64,000 nucleotides of DNA from Bryum argenteum (Eukaryota; Streptophyta; Bryopsida; Bryales; Bryaceae). The notes below the pieces were generated by a model that was not told the origin of the DNA, ran no database searches, and saw only the letters and a list, made by a program, of their open reading frames with translations. The stretch's first letter is position 1, and every line of letters starts with the position of its first letter. Made by a program: the position numbers and the translations under genes. Where the stretch lies: assembly GCA_037043015.1 (NCBI GenBank), contig CM073322.1, positions 33,129,364-33,193,363 on the forward strand, given 5' to 3'. Positions 33,708-47,252 of this stretch are shown piece after piece.

Positions 33708-35425
33708 GCTCAAAAGCTCAATTCCGAGAGTTTCAAGCTCCAAAATCTGGACTATGTACACACAGAAATCTCGAGAAAGCTGCAATCAAATCCCCGCAAA
33801 CGATCGGAACCGAAACACCACCCGAATATTCACTGATTTTGCGAAAGAGTCAGGGATCTGATGCAAAATTGCACATTGCGATGCTGTTGCAGGAAACCCT
33901 AACAGGAAAATGGAAAGTGATTGAAGAAGAGGTGGGAGAATGAGAATTGGAATGTGAAAGTGCAGCAGCGGTGACGTTGATAGATGCCAAGTGCCGCGCT
34001 CCGCCTGCGCCATGGCTGCCTTCGCCTTGCTTCCACGTCCCACAGTCCCACTGCTGCGGCTGCAACGTTCGCCCCCCACCATTTTCACACCAGATTCCTG
34101 CACTTTAGTAGGCTTTTTTGGGTAAGTATCAAATCTTTATTTTTGGTATACCAGCATTGGGGATACACTGTAGTAAGAATAATCTTCGATACTTGCTGCT
34201 GATGTTACTACTAAGTGACATGTGTGGACATTTTTCAACAATCTTTACCATTCGCAAGAGAAAAAAATTCATACGCCAGTATTAATATCCTTTTTCAATT
34301 GTGAAGGAATAAGGGATTGGTTCACAGTGCATTTTCTCACATGAAGAGAAGAGAGCCCAATGAGCAAGGGAGCGATTTGAACACAATGTTAAAATTGATT
34401 CAGTATGGGTTTAAGTTTTAAACAATATTACAAAACTTAAAGCGAACAAAGTCTCTTGGAGTAAAAGGTGAGTTCAAATCGATTCTCAGAGATGAGTTCG
34501 ATGATTTCCTCTTCAAGTACAAACATTGTGAAGTATCATGATTCCTATTTTTCCATTTTGAGCATTCGAACTCGTTCATGAATCTTTGCTTCAGGCATTC
34601 AAGCTTTTGAAGCTTTTGAAACTTTGTGCTTAAGAGGGCAGATTATCACTTCATTGCGCACCCTCTTTTTCGATCATTTTCTAAGATTCATAAGTTATCA
34701 ATTAAGTCAGTATGTAAGTTCAAATGCAATGCAAATTGCGTGGCGTGCACCATCTCCTGATCCTCCTCGGACGACATTTATCATGCCCAGAGTATATTGG
34801 ACTATGCTAGAATTGCGAGTGTAATTAAGTATGGAAGATGAATTGGGCACATACGAAGTGTTACTTCTACTCCGCAAAACCTTACTCTTCTCGGTTCGAT
34901 TGTGTACCGAAGCATGTAACCAATTCGGAGCAAGAGAGCATTGCATATCTTCGGAGGCTCTGTAAGTACAGAAGGCCAAAAGCAGCCTCGCCAGAGAACT
35001 TAGCCAGCAAGATGGGTTACAATAACTATCATCAGCGTCACTCAGATTGAAACTAGCAACTATGCAAGCAGGAGGTATACTGAGATGCTTAGCAGTAGAA
35101 CCAGAGTCAAAGCGTGAAAGTTTCGAGAATGTCAGAAAACCATTTCAAACTTTGATTGCTGTAATTAATATTTCAGAACCGCATGAAGCCAGCCTCTTGC
35201 TTGTGGAATTCGAGACAAGAAGCTGATATTTTGAAACCGCCCAGCCACCAATGAGCATTTCACTTTACAAAGGGCACAACTCTATGCGTTACTATGCACA
35301 ATCCAAACCCTCAACATCGATGTGTCGGAAGACGAACTACAGATATGTGACCATGAGGTGCTACAGGGGGCTACAAATAGCAAGGAGTGGTGGGAAGGAT
35401 TAAAATGTAAGTCGTAGCTATGTTT
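33708..35425. other. Intergenic DNA; one candidate first exon
   Basis: Upstream of the SDR gene. On the plus strand an ATG at 34011 opens a 113-nt frame (MAAFALLPRPTVPLLRLQRS and on) with a plastid-leader look that ends at a strong donor, GG|GTAAGT (34124). I could not find following exons before 35425: the frames at 34624-34824 and 34838-35050 match nothing and lack clear splice sites. It may be a decayed or chance start. Confidence 0.3.
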
Positions 35426-38400
35426 CTATTTCGAGCCATTCCGACGCCCACCTCTAAAAAAGGTTGATCTAAATCGTTGGCTAATCGTGTCCAGTCTGCT
35501 ACTATTCGCTGATGGCGTATTCTCATTCCGTAAAACAACAGTCTTATTCTTCTGCTCCGCTTCCTTTTTGTCAATATCATGAAGAGAAGCCGCAATAGCC
35601 TCCATAAACATCTGTCACCAAAAAAACAAGCACCTCCGCCTTAGATCCTGCAGAAATATCTGGCTCCATTTCATGAAGACAAGAAGCTGCGAATTTAGAC
35701 TCTATCGAGTTTATCCTTACCCGCTCTTCATCGTCAGAATTTGTAGGCTCATTTTCAAAGAAAGGCTCATAACTAGGCGAAGAATGCCCAGCAGCTTTAA
35801 AGTCGTCTCCAAGTTGGCAAACGTGCTCCCAGCATTTGTCACGCCCATTTGAGGCAGGTAATTTCGACTGGTCAGCATGGACCCCGTTCTCAGAAGCCTG
35901 AAAGATAGTCGCAAATTATCAGAGAAATAAATCATACATATAGTAGCGACTAAAGACCAAATATAGATAACTGTTGTGGAACTATCACTGCGAAGCAGAT
36001 GGATCCCTGAAGTTTACGTACCTCAGCACGGGAGGATGTGCCTTCAGATCCTTCGCCATCACAAATTCTTAGGTCGGAAAGATCTCCCTGCTGGTCGCTC
36101 AGGTTCACAGGTACCTGCACGAACACCCAATAAATTTCACTTTCCACACTACCAGAACATGAGAATCAAGGCCGTCATTGTCGTTCTCTCAAAAGTCCAA
36201 GTAAGGAACAAGCACTAAGACTAACCACGAGTTCATCGGAAAATACAAGCTTTGTAGTAATAACTGATGATAAACTACTGCTTAGGCGATACGAGAGGTA
36301 AGAATATCGTACAACTGTACGACTCATCTGCCACCGAGAGCGTGTGTGAGACAGCGCATCCTCTGTCGACTCCGTACTTGGGCCTGTCCGATCACCACAA
36401 AGATAGAAAAATCAGCAATTCGTCATATTTGTAAATTATGATAGCCAAAGATGTAAAGAGATGTGCACAATGTGAAAGCTAGCAGAATTTGTTCGAGATA
36501 TCAAAGCTGAAAGCTGGATATGAGAGCTTTCACAAAGGTTCTCACAAAAAACAAAGAGAAACAGGTGCATGTATACCATCAGAACTGTTCCCGGCAGCTG
36601 GTGACGATTCAGTGTTCGTGTCGGAAGATGGTCGGACTGCCCCCAACATCTCATAAAGCGTATCCTATGAGAAGGAAACTTCAAGTAAGACTACATGGTA
36701 AACTTTGTGAAGCTAGTGCAAGAATCGTCAGCTATTAGTGCCAACATTTCTGAATGCGCTCAAATAATGTGGAAAGCGGAAACGCACCTCATCTAATTCA
36801 TCAATATCCAGTGCATCATCGAAGAAGTGTGGTTCAGGTTCCGGAACAACCGGTGCATCAGGAGGACGCAAGACATTGAGGAAGAATATCGTGATGGAAT
36901 CATAATAAAACTGCGGTCGTGGAGAATTGTGATCACCATCAAACTTGATTATATTTTTGTCACCCTGTGTCACAAGGTCAGAAATAACGATAAGAGAGTT
37001 GTGCTTGAAAATGCTCCGTAAATGCTGTAACCGTAACTTCGCAAGTGATTGGCAGTTCCAGAAAAAAGAATTTACATCATAGCCATTCATGAAGAAGCCA
37101 GAGTGTAAGTTTTAAAGGTTAATCAAGTAAGACTGCTGAAGCTCAGCTTATTGCAGTGGTAGTATCTTCCATACTTGCATAATGTTTCATTAAGATTCCA
37201 TAGGTGCACAAGACACGACATCTGAAGGTGAGACTTACTGTATAAGCCTTAAAGATGAGGTCAGAATGATGAGGTTGTATAAACGCATCATCTGTTGCAT
37301 GTCCAAAGAGAGCTGGAATGTGCGCTTTCTTGGCCACCTGCGAATCAATCAGACCAGTGAGACTTTCGTAATGGTAATGAGAAAGAATCCGTCCATGTTC
37401 ATAATTAACTTAACTATCACTTCATATAATGCTCTCAGTGATTACCTGAACTGTGTCCAGGTCCATGATGTCAAAGTGGGCCTTCTTTTGTATAGCCTTC
37501 CGCATGTACTGCACAGCCACTTTAACCTGCATGCATACATCATGCATCAACACTATGAGTAGGAATGACCGTATTCTAAAGCAGTTTATAAAAGGTGAAT
37601 CTATAACATTAGAGATGTGATGGTAAGACAACCAGTACCGTGAACTTTGGAAGACGAATCTTGTACACGTCAACAAGTTCCATCATGAGGTTGTTGAGAT
37701 TTGCGAAGGGGCTGTCCAGAACCATGCCAGCTATAAGAGGGTCTTGAGCTCCATACATAAGGCTGTAGCAATTGAAAAAACTGATTAGGTGAAATCCACA
37801 AGTTTCTGAGAGAAATGCAGATAGCTAATACAAAACAAGTAAACGAAACTAGGAGTCACGAGACTATGATACGCCATAAGACATTGATGAAGAGGTGACG
37901 TATTTCATAGTAGATTAATACACATGTCAAACTTTCTGAACTCCTTGTTCATAAAAACTCAAAGTATTATGAAGGCTCATTATTCGATAAAACTGTTTCT
38001 TGTACTGCAAATCGTAGTACATAAATCAATAGACAATCAGTAAGATAAATGCAATACCAGGTCACAGCTCCCATGGAGCGACCCCACAATCCGATGCACG
38101 AGACTTGCTCGTCAGTCCGTAAATGGTTGACGACTGCTCTTAAATCATCTGTCTGTACACAGGAGAGAAAGAAGTACAATAAAATCCGATCAATATTCGG
38201 GACCGTTAAAAATGGGCTCACTGAGCGTCTTCTACCGAACCAACCCGACTACTCCACGAGCATCAAATCAGCATGACCATGACGCTGTCAGAGGGTTAAG
38301 GCAAGCAAGAAAAATAGGCTCAGCAACCAACATTTGTGTCATACTGACCAAACGAAATATGGAAATTATGAGTGTAGATGTAGAAATTCATCACAGATGA

Positions 38401-39682
38401 TTGTTACCTCATTCCAGCCCAAGCTGACGTAGTTGCCATCAGACAGACCCGAGCCCGAGAAGTCTAATGTAAAAACAGTTATATTACACGGTAAAAGTAT
38501 AATGGCTGCCTCATTAGCATCGGCTCGGCATCCACTGCACAATCACGTGATATGACACGAGTAAGCCAGAAGTCAGGAAACAGTAAATCAAGCAGACGGA
38601 AACTGTCAAATACTACATTCCTTCCTAGTGTGTAATTCAGACGTTGTAAGCTCCACCAAGTAACTAGAAGCCTGAAACATAAATCATACTTAATAGCACC
38701 TTACAAACAAAGAAAGATCTGTGACAATCATGAAGGTAATACTCCTGAACAAACCATCCAATACTTCGTAATCAGACTCGTAAGATGCTGAATTCATGAC
38801 TAACCTGTTGCCATGACAGTATATAACGCACGGAAGTGCTTCATTCTTGGGAGGATTTTGAGGCATATAATGACTACATTGCAGTACATGGCCTCTACTA
38901 TTTACGACCTGCAAAAATCAACATACTCATATCAATTTGTTCAAGTGCCAAACGAATTTCAATCTTGAGCAGGTTTCTTCTTATCGGTTTTGCGCAGAAG
39001 AAGCAACATACATAGGACATGATATACCGTCACTCCATGAGCACCACCATACATACACTCAGATGATTGAAAGCTTTCTCATATGTTCGTCAAATAATTC
39101 AGAAACTGAGAGATTGCGAACCTGGAGATCTTTTCGCATGTACTTCCGGCTCTTCAGCAAGAACTCATGCTCAAGTAAGTCCAAAGACGGGCTGTAATTC
39201 GCTCTGCAGATGTAATGAGCACCGATCATTACACATGGTTAATACTTGCGAAATCAGAAGTTGGTCCTCACCATCAGAAAGGGACAACAATCAAGACCAA
39301 AATGATTGAATTTGATCCGCTTTCAAGAAAACTATGAAACAAGATGATTGAGATGACACATAACGCACTAACTATATGAAATAAATTCCAGGAAACTATA
39401 CATACGTTAGGACAATTCCCAACCATTGCAATTACTGAAGATTCAGACATATTCAGTGAATAACGAGCATTTAACAGCAATTTCCAATGCCGAAATTACA
39501 TCAGAAGAAACAATCTATCTCCCAAGATGACCTATGTGCTGTAGTAAAAAGCCGGTGTCAACAAAACACGACCGAGCATTCTGTAGGGTTGTCCTTAAAA
39601 GTAAATATCTCGGAGAACAAAAAATATGGTTGAAAAAATACCTTGGAGGCCGAATCACAAAGTTCACTAGTTGCTCCATCAT
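35426..39682 (-). CDS. Alpha/beta hydrolase (plant serine hydrolase with C-terminal tail)
   Basis: A 543-residue protein from 14 exons: 39682-39642, 39203-39122, 38908-38805, 38534-38408, 38152-38058, 37762-37639, 37526-37446, 37337-37239, 36964-36788, 36664-36577, 36383-36226, 36114-36022, 35897-35721, 35611-35426. All junctions are GT-AG and every phase closes. It matches the Arabidopsis At3g23540/At4g14290 type from memory: MEQLVNFVIRPPR start, CVIYCHGNSGCRADA (oxyanion region), FSGSGLSDGNYVSLGW, and nucleophile elbow GLWGRSMGAVT with Ser about 144. The acid is in HATDDAF (Asp 234 or 235), the His in FDGDHNSPRP (263). The C-terminal 240 residues are acidic and Ser-rich, then basic (FRGGRRNGSK), and likely disordered. 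Substrate unknown; cytosolic location inferred from the absence of a leader. A second ATG at 39679 follows the first directly. Confidence 0.93.
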
Positions 39683-42565
39683 CCTATTCAGGAAGGTAAA
39701 ATGAATCTCCTACAAACCTCCTCCACCGATCCCGCTAATAGTGGGCTACTGTTATCCGCAGGCCAGTTTTAATAGCGCCATGAACCTAACTTTCCCTTTT
39801 CTATCCTCAGAAAGTCCTTGTTGATGTCCACCAGAACAAATCATTCCTACTCTGACCTAATTACGACTTCCTTTCTCTGCAGGTGCCCTCCTCTACTATT
39901 GCACTGTCACCAGCACCCGGAAGTCCACAGGCAAGTTTGCTTCGTGATGCCACTTTCCAAATCAGCAGCCTTCTTAAATCAGTGACTCAGTAATCCGATA
40001 ACTGACCTAACAGAATGCTGTCCAGAAGTTCGCACTCTTCTTTCCTTTGAGAGTCTTGTCGGGACCACATCAAGCACTCCAGTGACCAGCGCGAGATAAT
40101 TGAAGCTCACTACCTTTCTAGCTTTCTCAATCCACACTGCATTAACTAACTGAAGATGTCAAGTATCCCTCTCCATAACCCAGGCGAAGAGAAGAAATCG
40201 CTCAAACTGTGTAACGACAGGGGCCTTCACCTAAAATGTTCTTCCTGGATTCTTCAAGAGAAGGAGATAAATGACTTATGCACTAATTCCTGGATCATGT
40301 AGACTGGAGCGATCCTGTACTCGTCTTCCAAGAGAGAAAACAACCTGTTTCAAAAAAAAAAAAAAATAAGGCACTCATTCATCAGCAACCAGTGCTTGCA
40401 GACTGCAACCGTTCTCTTCAGGAATCGATACCTAGTGAACTGATAAGGTCAAACAACACCCTGCTACACTAAAGCTCTTGGTTGAGAAAGTGAGAAATTA
40501 CTGCGTGAAGAGGAATTTCGACAGAAGTGAATCGACCAAGAATGTAAACGAGCAATTAACATCAACTCTAAGTACACACGATAATCTGCCACAGAAAGAG
40601 AAAACCTACACAGAAAAAAAAAAAAATAAAAATAAAAAAATAAAAAAATAAAAAAAAAAAAAAAAAAAAATTCAATGACATGAGACCTGTAAATCTACAC
40701 CAAGATCTTCACCGTGCTTACCCTAAGTGCAAAAAGCTACGCGCACTACAACCAAAGAGCACTCCTAAATGCGCAGTTCAAGTATAGCGGCACTGCTCGT
40801 CTCCAAATCTCACTAAAAGCTATTTCCCGGACAAATTACCTAAACACTTAAGCCTCAAATCACATCGATCACCATACCGCTCACACGCTCACAACGCCGA
40901 AGACGCTCGACATCCGCAGATCGTGTGCTATTGTATCTGTCATGATTACATACCGGCCTGGACGGTTCCTTCCACAAAAGCTGGCGGATCAGCTCTACAT
41001 GACTCGGCGCATTCACAGAGAGCACACGAACTAACTTGACTTGCAGTGGGCGCGTTCAAACCCTGACGTGCGGAACCAACGACTAGGTAAGGCTGGCGTA
41101 AGAAACACTCACGGGAGCGGAGATTCCACCACGTAACTTAAAGTCTGACAGTTGCGCTTCCTGCGTGTAGCACTTGTTGCAAGCGATGTCTACGGGCCTG
41201 CGGGAATCCGATGGCGCAAAGGCCGGATTGACTCTCTCCCAACGACAAAGCTCCGAACACCATGGCTGTACCCACAACGACGAGCCAGAAGGACCGACTG
41301 AAGGAAGAAGCCAGCAATCCAGCAAGCAGCCAGCACCTGGCATGCCTTGAGACCCGGGCCACTTTCCTTCCGGTAATCAACTGCCTGGCCCCGGTCACAT
41401 CGTATCCCAGTGGCGGGTATCAATCTTCTGCCCCAGTCACATCGATTCCTAAGCTGCCAGCGAAGCGAGACACGGGCCGGGAGACCCGGGCTGAATTCGT
41501 TCCGGTTATCTACGGCACGCGCCGGTGACATTCTTAGGATTAAATGAGTGGAAATCCAAATAGCGGGGCTAGCGAAGTAGAGAACCCTATTGTCGGCACG
41601 GCAGGGATGAAAGTCGTTCGTTCGTGTGATGATTAATGAGGTGGTCGTACTGTTGGTAGATTGCATGCACCCTTTACTTATATTTCTTGCTGTATTATTG
41701 TGTTGGTTACAATGAGCTTTCAGGTCCAGAGAAATTCCCCATGCACTCATCATGTGACTCTGAATGTCTTTGATGTAACAGGTTACGAAGTAAAGCGGAT
41801 GGAACATCAGCTTGTGGGAAGAAATGTTGTGCAGGGCACGAGAATTATGTATGAGATGGTTGACTCCCAATTGCTGGTACCTTGCAAATCACAAAAGACA
41901 ACGGAAATTTTAAGATTTTACTGTTTGACCCCTAAATTTTCTTGTGTATTTTGGAGTTTGAAACCTCAAAATTGCAATTTTCAACCTCTATGTACTTCTT
42001 AGAATATGTATTATACTATTATTATAGTATACTTCTTATTATACTATTACATGCTTTTTGACTTCCACTTGTAAAATCTTGTAGTTAACCCTATTTTTAG
42101 GTATTTGTCAAAAAATTGACCGTTGGCTCTTTATCATTTGTGAAATAATAGCATTCAAAGTTGCAACAAAAGTTTGTTTGGGCATTCCACAAGATGTGTG
42201 TTTTCAATGGTGAAAAGGGCAAGTTGATGATTGTTACCCTAAACCGTATGCTCATATCTTTTTCAATGTAGGTAACTAAGTTGAGTATGCGCATGCAAAA
42301 TCTTAGGGTTCCCCATAGATCACTTATGCGGTGATGCTCATATATTCACATAGTGAATGAAGTATATATGGATTCAACATAATTTGCAAGTTCTTCACTT
42401 TGATTTGCTACTTACAAGAAAAATCTCATTCATAATCAACTAACTCACCTTAATATTCTTCTCTTGATTGGTACACAAGTTACATTGGTGTAAGTATATG
42501 AGGAGATGTAAGATTGCAACTTTTCATATTCATATGATCACCTAGTAGAAGTGGAGATGCTCTAA
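39683..42565. other. Upstream spacer of the hydrolase gene, no supported gene
   Basis: Contains an A-rich simple tract at 40613-40671. The GC-richer patch at 41080-41530 has repeated words (CCCGGGC near GTTCCGGTTATCTAC and its degenerate partner) but no plausible protein. The long minus frame at 41190-41870 shows no family pattern. 42095-42300 belongs to a dispersed repeat, and the transposon begins at 42566. Confidence 0.55.
42095..42300. repeat. Dispersed repeat, copy 1 (partner at 61.6 kb)
   Basis: Shares with 61585-61785, in the same orientation, the words ACCGTTGG, CATTTGTGA, GGCAACTTGATGATTGTTAC-like, TTTTTCA, GTAGGTAA-like and CATGCAAAAT. The two differ by many substitutions and small indels. 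Family unknown; I see no ends. Confidence 0.7.
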
Positions 42566-42579
42566 TGCCCCCTTCACAC
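42566..42579 (+). repeat. Left terminal inverted repeat of the Harbinger element
   Basis: TGCCCCCTTCACAC, preceded by the TAA target duplication. A short subterminal palindrome follows (CTTCACACCCGGAGGTGTGAAG), which may serve as a binding site for the element's own proteins (inference). Confidence 0.93.
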
Positions 42580-43093
42580 CCGGAGGTGTGAAGTTGGTAA
42601 ACAGGTAGTTTTAGGGGAGGTATGGAACCGGCCTTTCACACTACGAAAGGCTGTTTATTACCGAACCTAGTCACACGCAGACGTGTCACTGAATTTACAA
42701 CTTTCTAGCTACAGTGCTAGTGGAGTGGGAGCGTAGTGGCAGGAATGTGTTCCGGAAAGTGGCCAACTACCAAGAATAGAAAAAAAACGTAGTTTGGGCG
42801 AAGGTATGGAAAGAGAAAATTTCACAGCAGTTAAATGTGAAGATAGAGTACAGTGATTATCGGGATTTCCCTAGATTTTTGGGTGAAAGCTTCGGTGCCC
42901 GAGAGCTGCCCGGTTTCGCTGCCCAAAAACTGTGTACTCAGTGTAAACTACATAATTCCTTCGTACTTCACTACAGTTCATCTCTCCTCTACATCTACAG
43001 TGTTCTACTATGGATTTCTACTTCCAATTCTACTGCCTTGACCTGGTCGTTCAAGATCTTCACGCTGCTCGGTGTAGGGGAGTATCAAGGGCT

Positions 43094-44914
43094 ATGGCAG
43101 ACCCGGCGATGGACCTGTCCCAAGGAGGAGCACCCCAAAGTGAGTTCATGGACACAATTTCCATTGTCAATTCTTACGCCTCAAGTTGCAAAGGTAGTCC
43201 CATAGTACACGGTCACACATTGCGGTATTGAAATAAATCATAGTTCTTTTAAGGAGTAGTGCACATACCTTCACTGAATTTTGCGTTAAGTACTCTGCCA
43301 TGTAGCTGCAGACTGTGGACTGTAGTCTTGAATGTGCGAGGTGATAGTGCAGCGAGACGCCTGGGCTCCCCCCGAAGTGTTCCTGCACACCCACCCCACC
43401 CCCCTCCGACGCCCAAGTCAGTGAAAAGAATTTAAAAAGTACTGACTCAAATGATGTTACATATGCGGTTGTCACAGACAGTACCAGTTCCGAAGTCCAG
43501 CAACCGAGGAGGCCAGCAGCAAGAGGGCCCCGTAGAGCTAGAGGAACACATGATGAAGGAGCGGCTTCTGGCAAGAAGGAGCGTGATCCAAATTGGAGCA
43601 AGTATGAAATACTTGCACTGGTAGAGGCCAAGAAGCAAGAGTACATAGAGGAATTGTCTGTTGAGGATGTGAGAGAACTTATGTGTCCAGAATTGGGGAA
43701 GTGGGGCAAAATAGCTATTATACTGAATGCAGGAAAGGGGGAAGGGGATGTACCGAGAGATAGAGACGCCTGCAAGTACAAGTGGAGTACGTTGCTCTCA
43801 GATTTTAAGAAAATCTACGACTTCCATCGTAGGACCGGGAGGAATTCCGAGGAGTATTTCACAGATACTAACCCGGATGAGAAGAAGTTACACAAACTAC
43901 CGAAGGCATTCTACCTTGTGGCATACAGGCACATGTTAGAGTTTCTGAAGGATAAAGCAACCATGAATCCTCCTCACGCACGGGATACTATGGATCCCAT
44001 GGATGCCAATTATAAGTCCCCCGTTTCAGATGAAGTAGTCCCCGGAAGCGGGTTCCAGGACAGCATGAGCGAGGAAGTCTGGCCTCGGCCTGTGGTGAGG
44101 GCTGCCTCACACATAGATTTAACCGCCACAGACTCTCCGGCGGTTTCATCTGGCCCGAGCCAGACCAATGCCTTCAGACATGGAGTACAAGTTGTTCGGC
44201 CCGCTGCACCCCCACCCACTGCATCCATCGCAGATCTTGGGGGGCACAGCGTGGAGCCGAGGAGCCCTCGACGCATGGTTGAAGATATCAATCTGAATGC
44301 GCCTCCCCCTCAGGTGGATACCCCTCAGAAGACCACCCCTGCATCGAACCCCCCCTCGGCAAGGAGTCCCCTCCCATCAGCGGGTGCAGCTTCAGCCCCG
44401 GCTGGATCATACCGTGCAGTGTCTAGGCAGGGCCGTAACCCGGTTGAGGTTCACGTCCTTTCCTCTACTGCAACATCCGCTACTGCGGAGCTGAAGAAGG
44501 CAATGGGCAATACGGGCCATAGGAGGAAGCGGACAGCAGAATCAAGTGCGATTGCGGATGGGGTGACAGAGTGCGGAGAAGATGTTCAAAGTGTTGAGCG
44601 ATATTAACGAGACGCAGAGGAGCAGTGAGAAGGAAAAACTGGAAGTCCATGGTAAGCATTTCCAGCTGAATCTAGAGTATAAAAAAGAGAGAGACAAATT
44701 GAACTTTGAGAATGTGAGAATCGCACAAGAGCACACACGCCTAGGACTCATGAACCAGCAGATGGTGGTTCAAGCAATAGCGAACCTGGCATCCGCTATA
44801 TCCAGATCAGTTGCACCTGCAGTGTCGCCCCCTACAATGCCAAGACCTACGGAGCCTCTGTCACCGCAGCGACCCCCGTCTCCAGCACCTACAGAAGACT
44901 CTGCATCCGAATGA
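43094..44914 (+). CDS. Harbinger trihelix/Myb-like DNA-binding protein, probably frameshifted
   Basis: The second protein of PIF/Harbinger elements, which helps the transposase reach the nucleus and the element ends. Exon 1 is 43094-43139 (MADPAMDLSQGGAPQ), with donor A|GTGAGT; exon 2 begins at 43478 after CACAG, phase 1. A trihelix-like domain follows: DPNWSKYEILALVEAKK, then the next helix around WGKIAIILN, then CKYKWSTLLSDFKKIYDFH. A Pro/Ser-rich region leads to a coiled coil. Within exon 2 the frame carrying the domain stops at 44607, while the expected coiled-coil tail (LSDINETQRSSEKEKLEVHG, then LNLEYKKERDKLNFE) lies in another frame that is open from 44567 to 44914. The two frames overlap at 44567-44607, so a one- or two-base shift there is the likely cause. 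A very short intron is a weaker alternative. Confidence 0.8.
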
Positions 44915-45374
44915 ACACACCAACTGTGAGTCCAGATTCCCGGTATAGATGGATACCTTAGTTAAAAGTTCTTGATTCAGAAATAGAGAGGATGGCCTCG
45001 GGTTATTCTCACATCTACTGACTCTGCTCGCATCCTTCTACTTATACCTAGCTCCCACCTGTAGAGATGTATGCACAGTCATACATATCTCGCATGTTAG
45101 TTCCACTGTAGCTACAGTTTTGATGTAGGCCGTAATGGCCCAAAAGAAACAAAACGTGTCATGGCTCATGTCTTCGTATCTTCCAGTATGTTTATGTTAT
45201 AATAAATTTCATCTACCGGACTTTCCTACATGTTGTGTCAAACTGATGGGAAAAAAATATGTGCGTACCTGCTTACAAAAGACCGAAATGCTTCGGCCCC
45301 TCCCACCCACCCACGGCCTGCCCATATGACAACGGTACTGCTCATGCTCAGCCACCATGCTAGTGACATCGCAA

Positions 45375-46709
45375 TCAGCCCCTAGCTTGGACCAGAAACG
45401 CAGCAAGTTGACCCCTTTTCGTTTCCCCTTGTGCCTCGTCACGTGGAGCACCTTCTTCACCAGGTTGTTCCTCTGCTGGCTCTTCATCGATGATGGGGAC
45501 CATCCCCTCCCTCTGGAGCATCGCCAATAACCTATCAACCTCGTCACTGCTCTGGCCGAGCAAGAGGTTGTGTAGGATAGCGCAGCAAACTACCACATCC
45601 GGTAACAAAGTGACATGAAGGTCTGAGGCGGAATGCAACTCACGGAAGCTTTGCTTAAGTATCCCAAAAGCATTCTCTACTACAGATCTGGCTCGGGAAA
45701 GCTTTCTATTGAAGACTGTCTCTTGCACAGAGCGCCTCCCCCCTCCCACATCCCGATACGGTGTAATCAGCCATGGAAATATTGGGTAGCCCTTGTCTCC
45801 CACAAGGTATGGAACGAATCCGTCCACTGCATCAGCTGGATTGAACAAGTTGGTGGTAGTTGCTCGCTGATACAGCATTGAACGATGCAATTGACGAGCG
45901 TCATTCGTCGAACCAGGCATTCCCACTGACAGATCAATGAATTTGCGGCTACGGTCCACCACCGCTTGACATTGCATTGTATAACCTCCACTTTTAAAAT
46001 AAAAGTAGTCCTCTGGACTGTTGTTAGGTTTTCTGATGGGAAAGTGAGTGCCGTCTATGGCTCCCACAATCCCTGGTAGGCCACTGAACTCTTTAAACTG
46101 AACCATAATCATTCGCAACCGGTTGCCAGAAGGCCATGAGATCTCACTGCGGAGTTCATCGTTAATAGCCTTGACTACATCGCGGATTATACCGGAAGTA
46201 GTACTAGTTCCAATTGCAAAGAATTCAGAACAAAGCAGCAGACTCGCACCTTAACACAATTTGAATAATGTGCATGCAACTCGAACAATCGGGGGAATGG
46301 CCTGCCGGTACCTGGTATTTTGTTTCTCAATGTGCGGCCTTAGGAGATTGGTTAGGTTGAACACAGCGCCCTTTGTGAACCTAAAGTTTTCCAGCCATCG
46401 ATCATCATCATACTCTTGCAGGCAGAATTTTGAAAACCATGATGTAGACCGTGGGAGAACCCACCAGCCAAGCTCATGATCTAACAGGGTCGCGGCATGA
46501 ACGACTTTGAAATCGTGAAGGACCGATGCCACAATTGAGTTTATATTGACAAGGGCGTCATGCACTTCAGCCACCATGTCAGCAGAGCCACCTTCGTCTG
46601 GGCGAACTTCCTCATCCGGGCGGAACATCGTGTCCACTACATTCTGCAGTAGAAGCACTAGCGACGGCAAAAAGAAAGCGACGTTCTGGGGACCGACTCG
46701 TTGATCCAT
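45375..46709 (-). pseudogene. Harbinger DDE transposase with one in-frame stop
   Basis: A DDE_Tnp_4-type nuclease that cuts and pastes the element at TWA sites. The N-terminal part carries FCLQEYDDDRWLENFRFTKG and LLRPHIEKQNTRYRQAIPP. The catalytic part has the first Asp in GIVGAIDGTHFPIRKP, the second in LVGDKGYPIFPW and the Glu in RARSVVENAFGILKQSF. Both parts lie in one frame, interrupted by a single TAA at 46253-46251, after VACTLFKLC and before GASLLLCSEFFAIGTSTTSG. No convincing intron removes it, since the sequence on both sides aligns with where the family's helix-turn-helix should be. The acidic C-terminal tail ends LAAFLVQARG. All three catalytic residues are present, so the stop may be the main lesion, and the source of the insertion was probably another copy. 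Confidence 0.9.
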
Positions 46710-47252
46710 CAGCGGAGCAACTCCTACAGTACACCTAAACCCTAATTTGTAAGCAGCTTGCTATGGAAAAAGGCAGAATATCAAGTACGACGCAGCGATG
46801 ACTACTGTATTCGAAAGAAAACGGAAGTCTCTGCAACGTATGAATTGAACAACTCCCTAAGTGCCCGGCTGCGATCAATGGAATCGGAGAAGTGAACGTT
46901 GCGGAAGAATGCGGTGCTCCTGCGGGGGGAGGGGAGGGAGAAGATGAACTTTCCTTTCCATGGGCTGCCCAGAAAACTTCTTCGCCCCTGCCCCGATTGC
47001 CCGCCTCCAAAAATTTCACACTCACGTCAGTCCCTCCCGGAATTTGCTATTCCGTCACATCCGGGGGGACAGGGAGTGGCAACGTCTTGGCACATATCAA
47101 CGATGATGTGAGGGCACCACTCCATGCCTCCGTCACCACGAATTCATCCAATCCGAAATGTCACGAACCAGAAACAGTCAGTGGGAACAGAAACTGCATT
47201 TTTCGACAGGCACAGTGGTAACGTGTAGTTTAGCGAAATTTCCCATCTATAT

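Noticed and set aside
41190-41870. 226-codon minus-strand frame
   Set aside because: No family pattern, GC-rich local composition with repeated words, and overlapping frames on the other strand.
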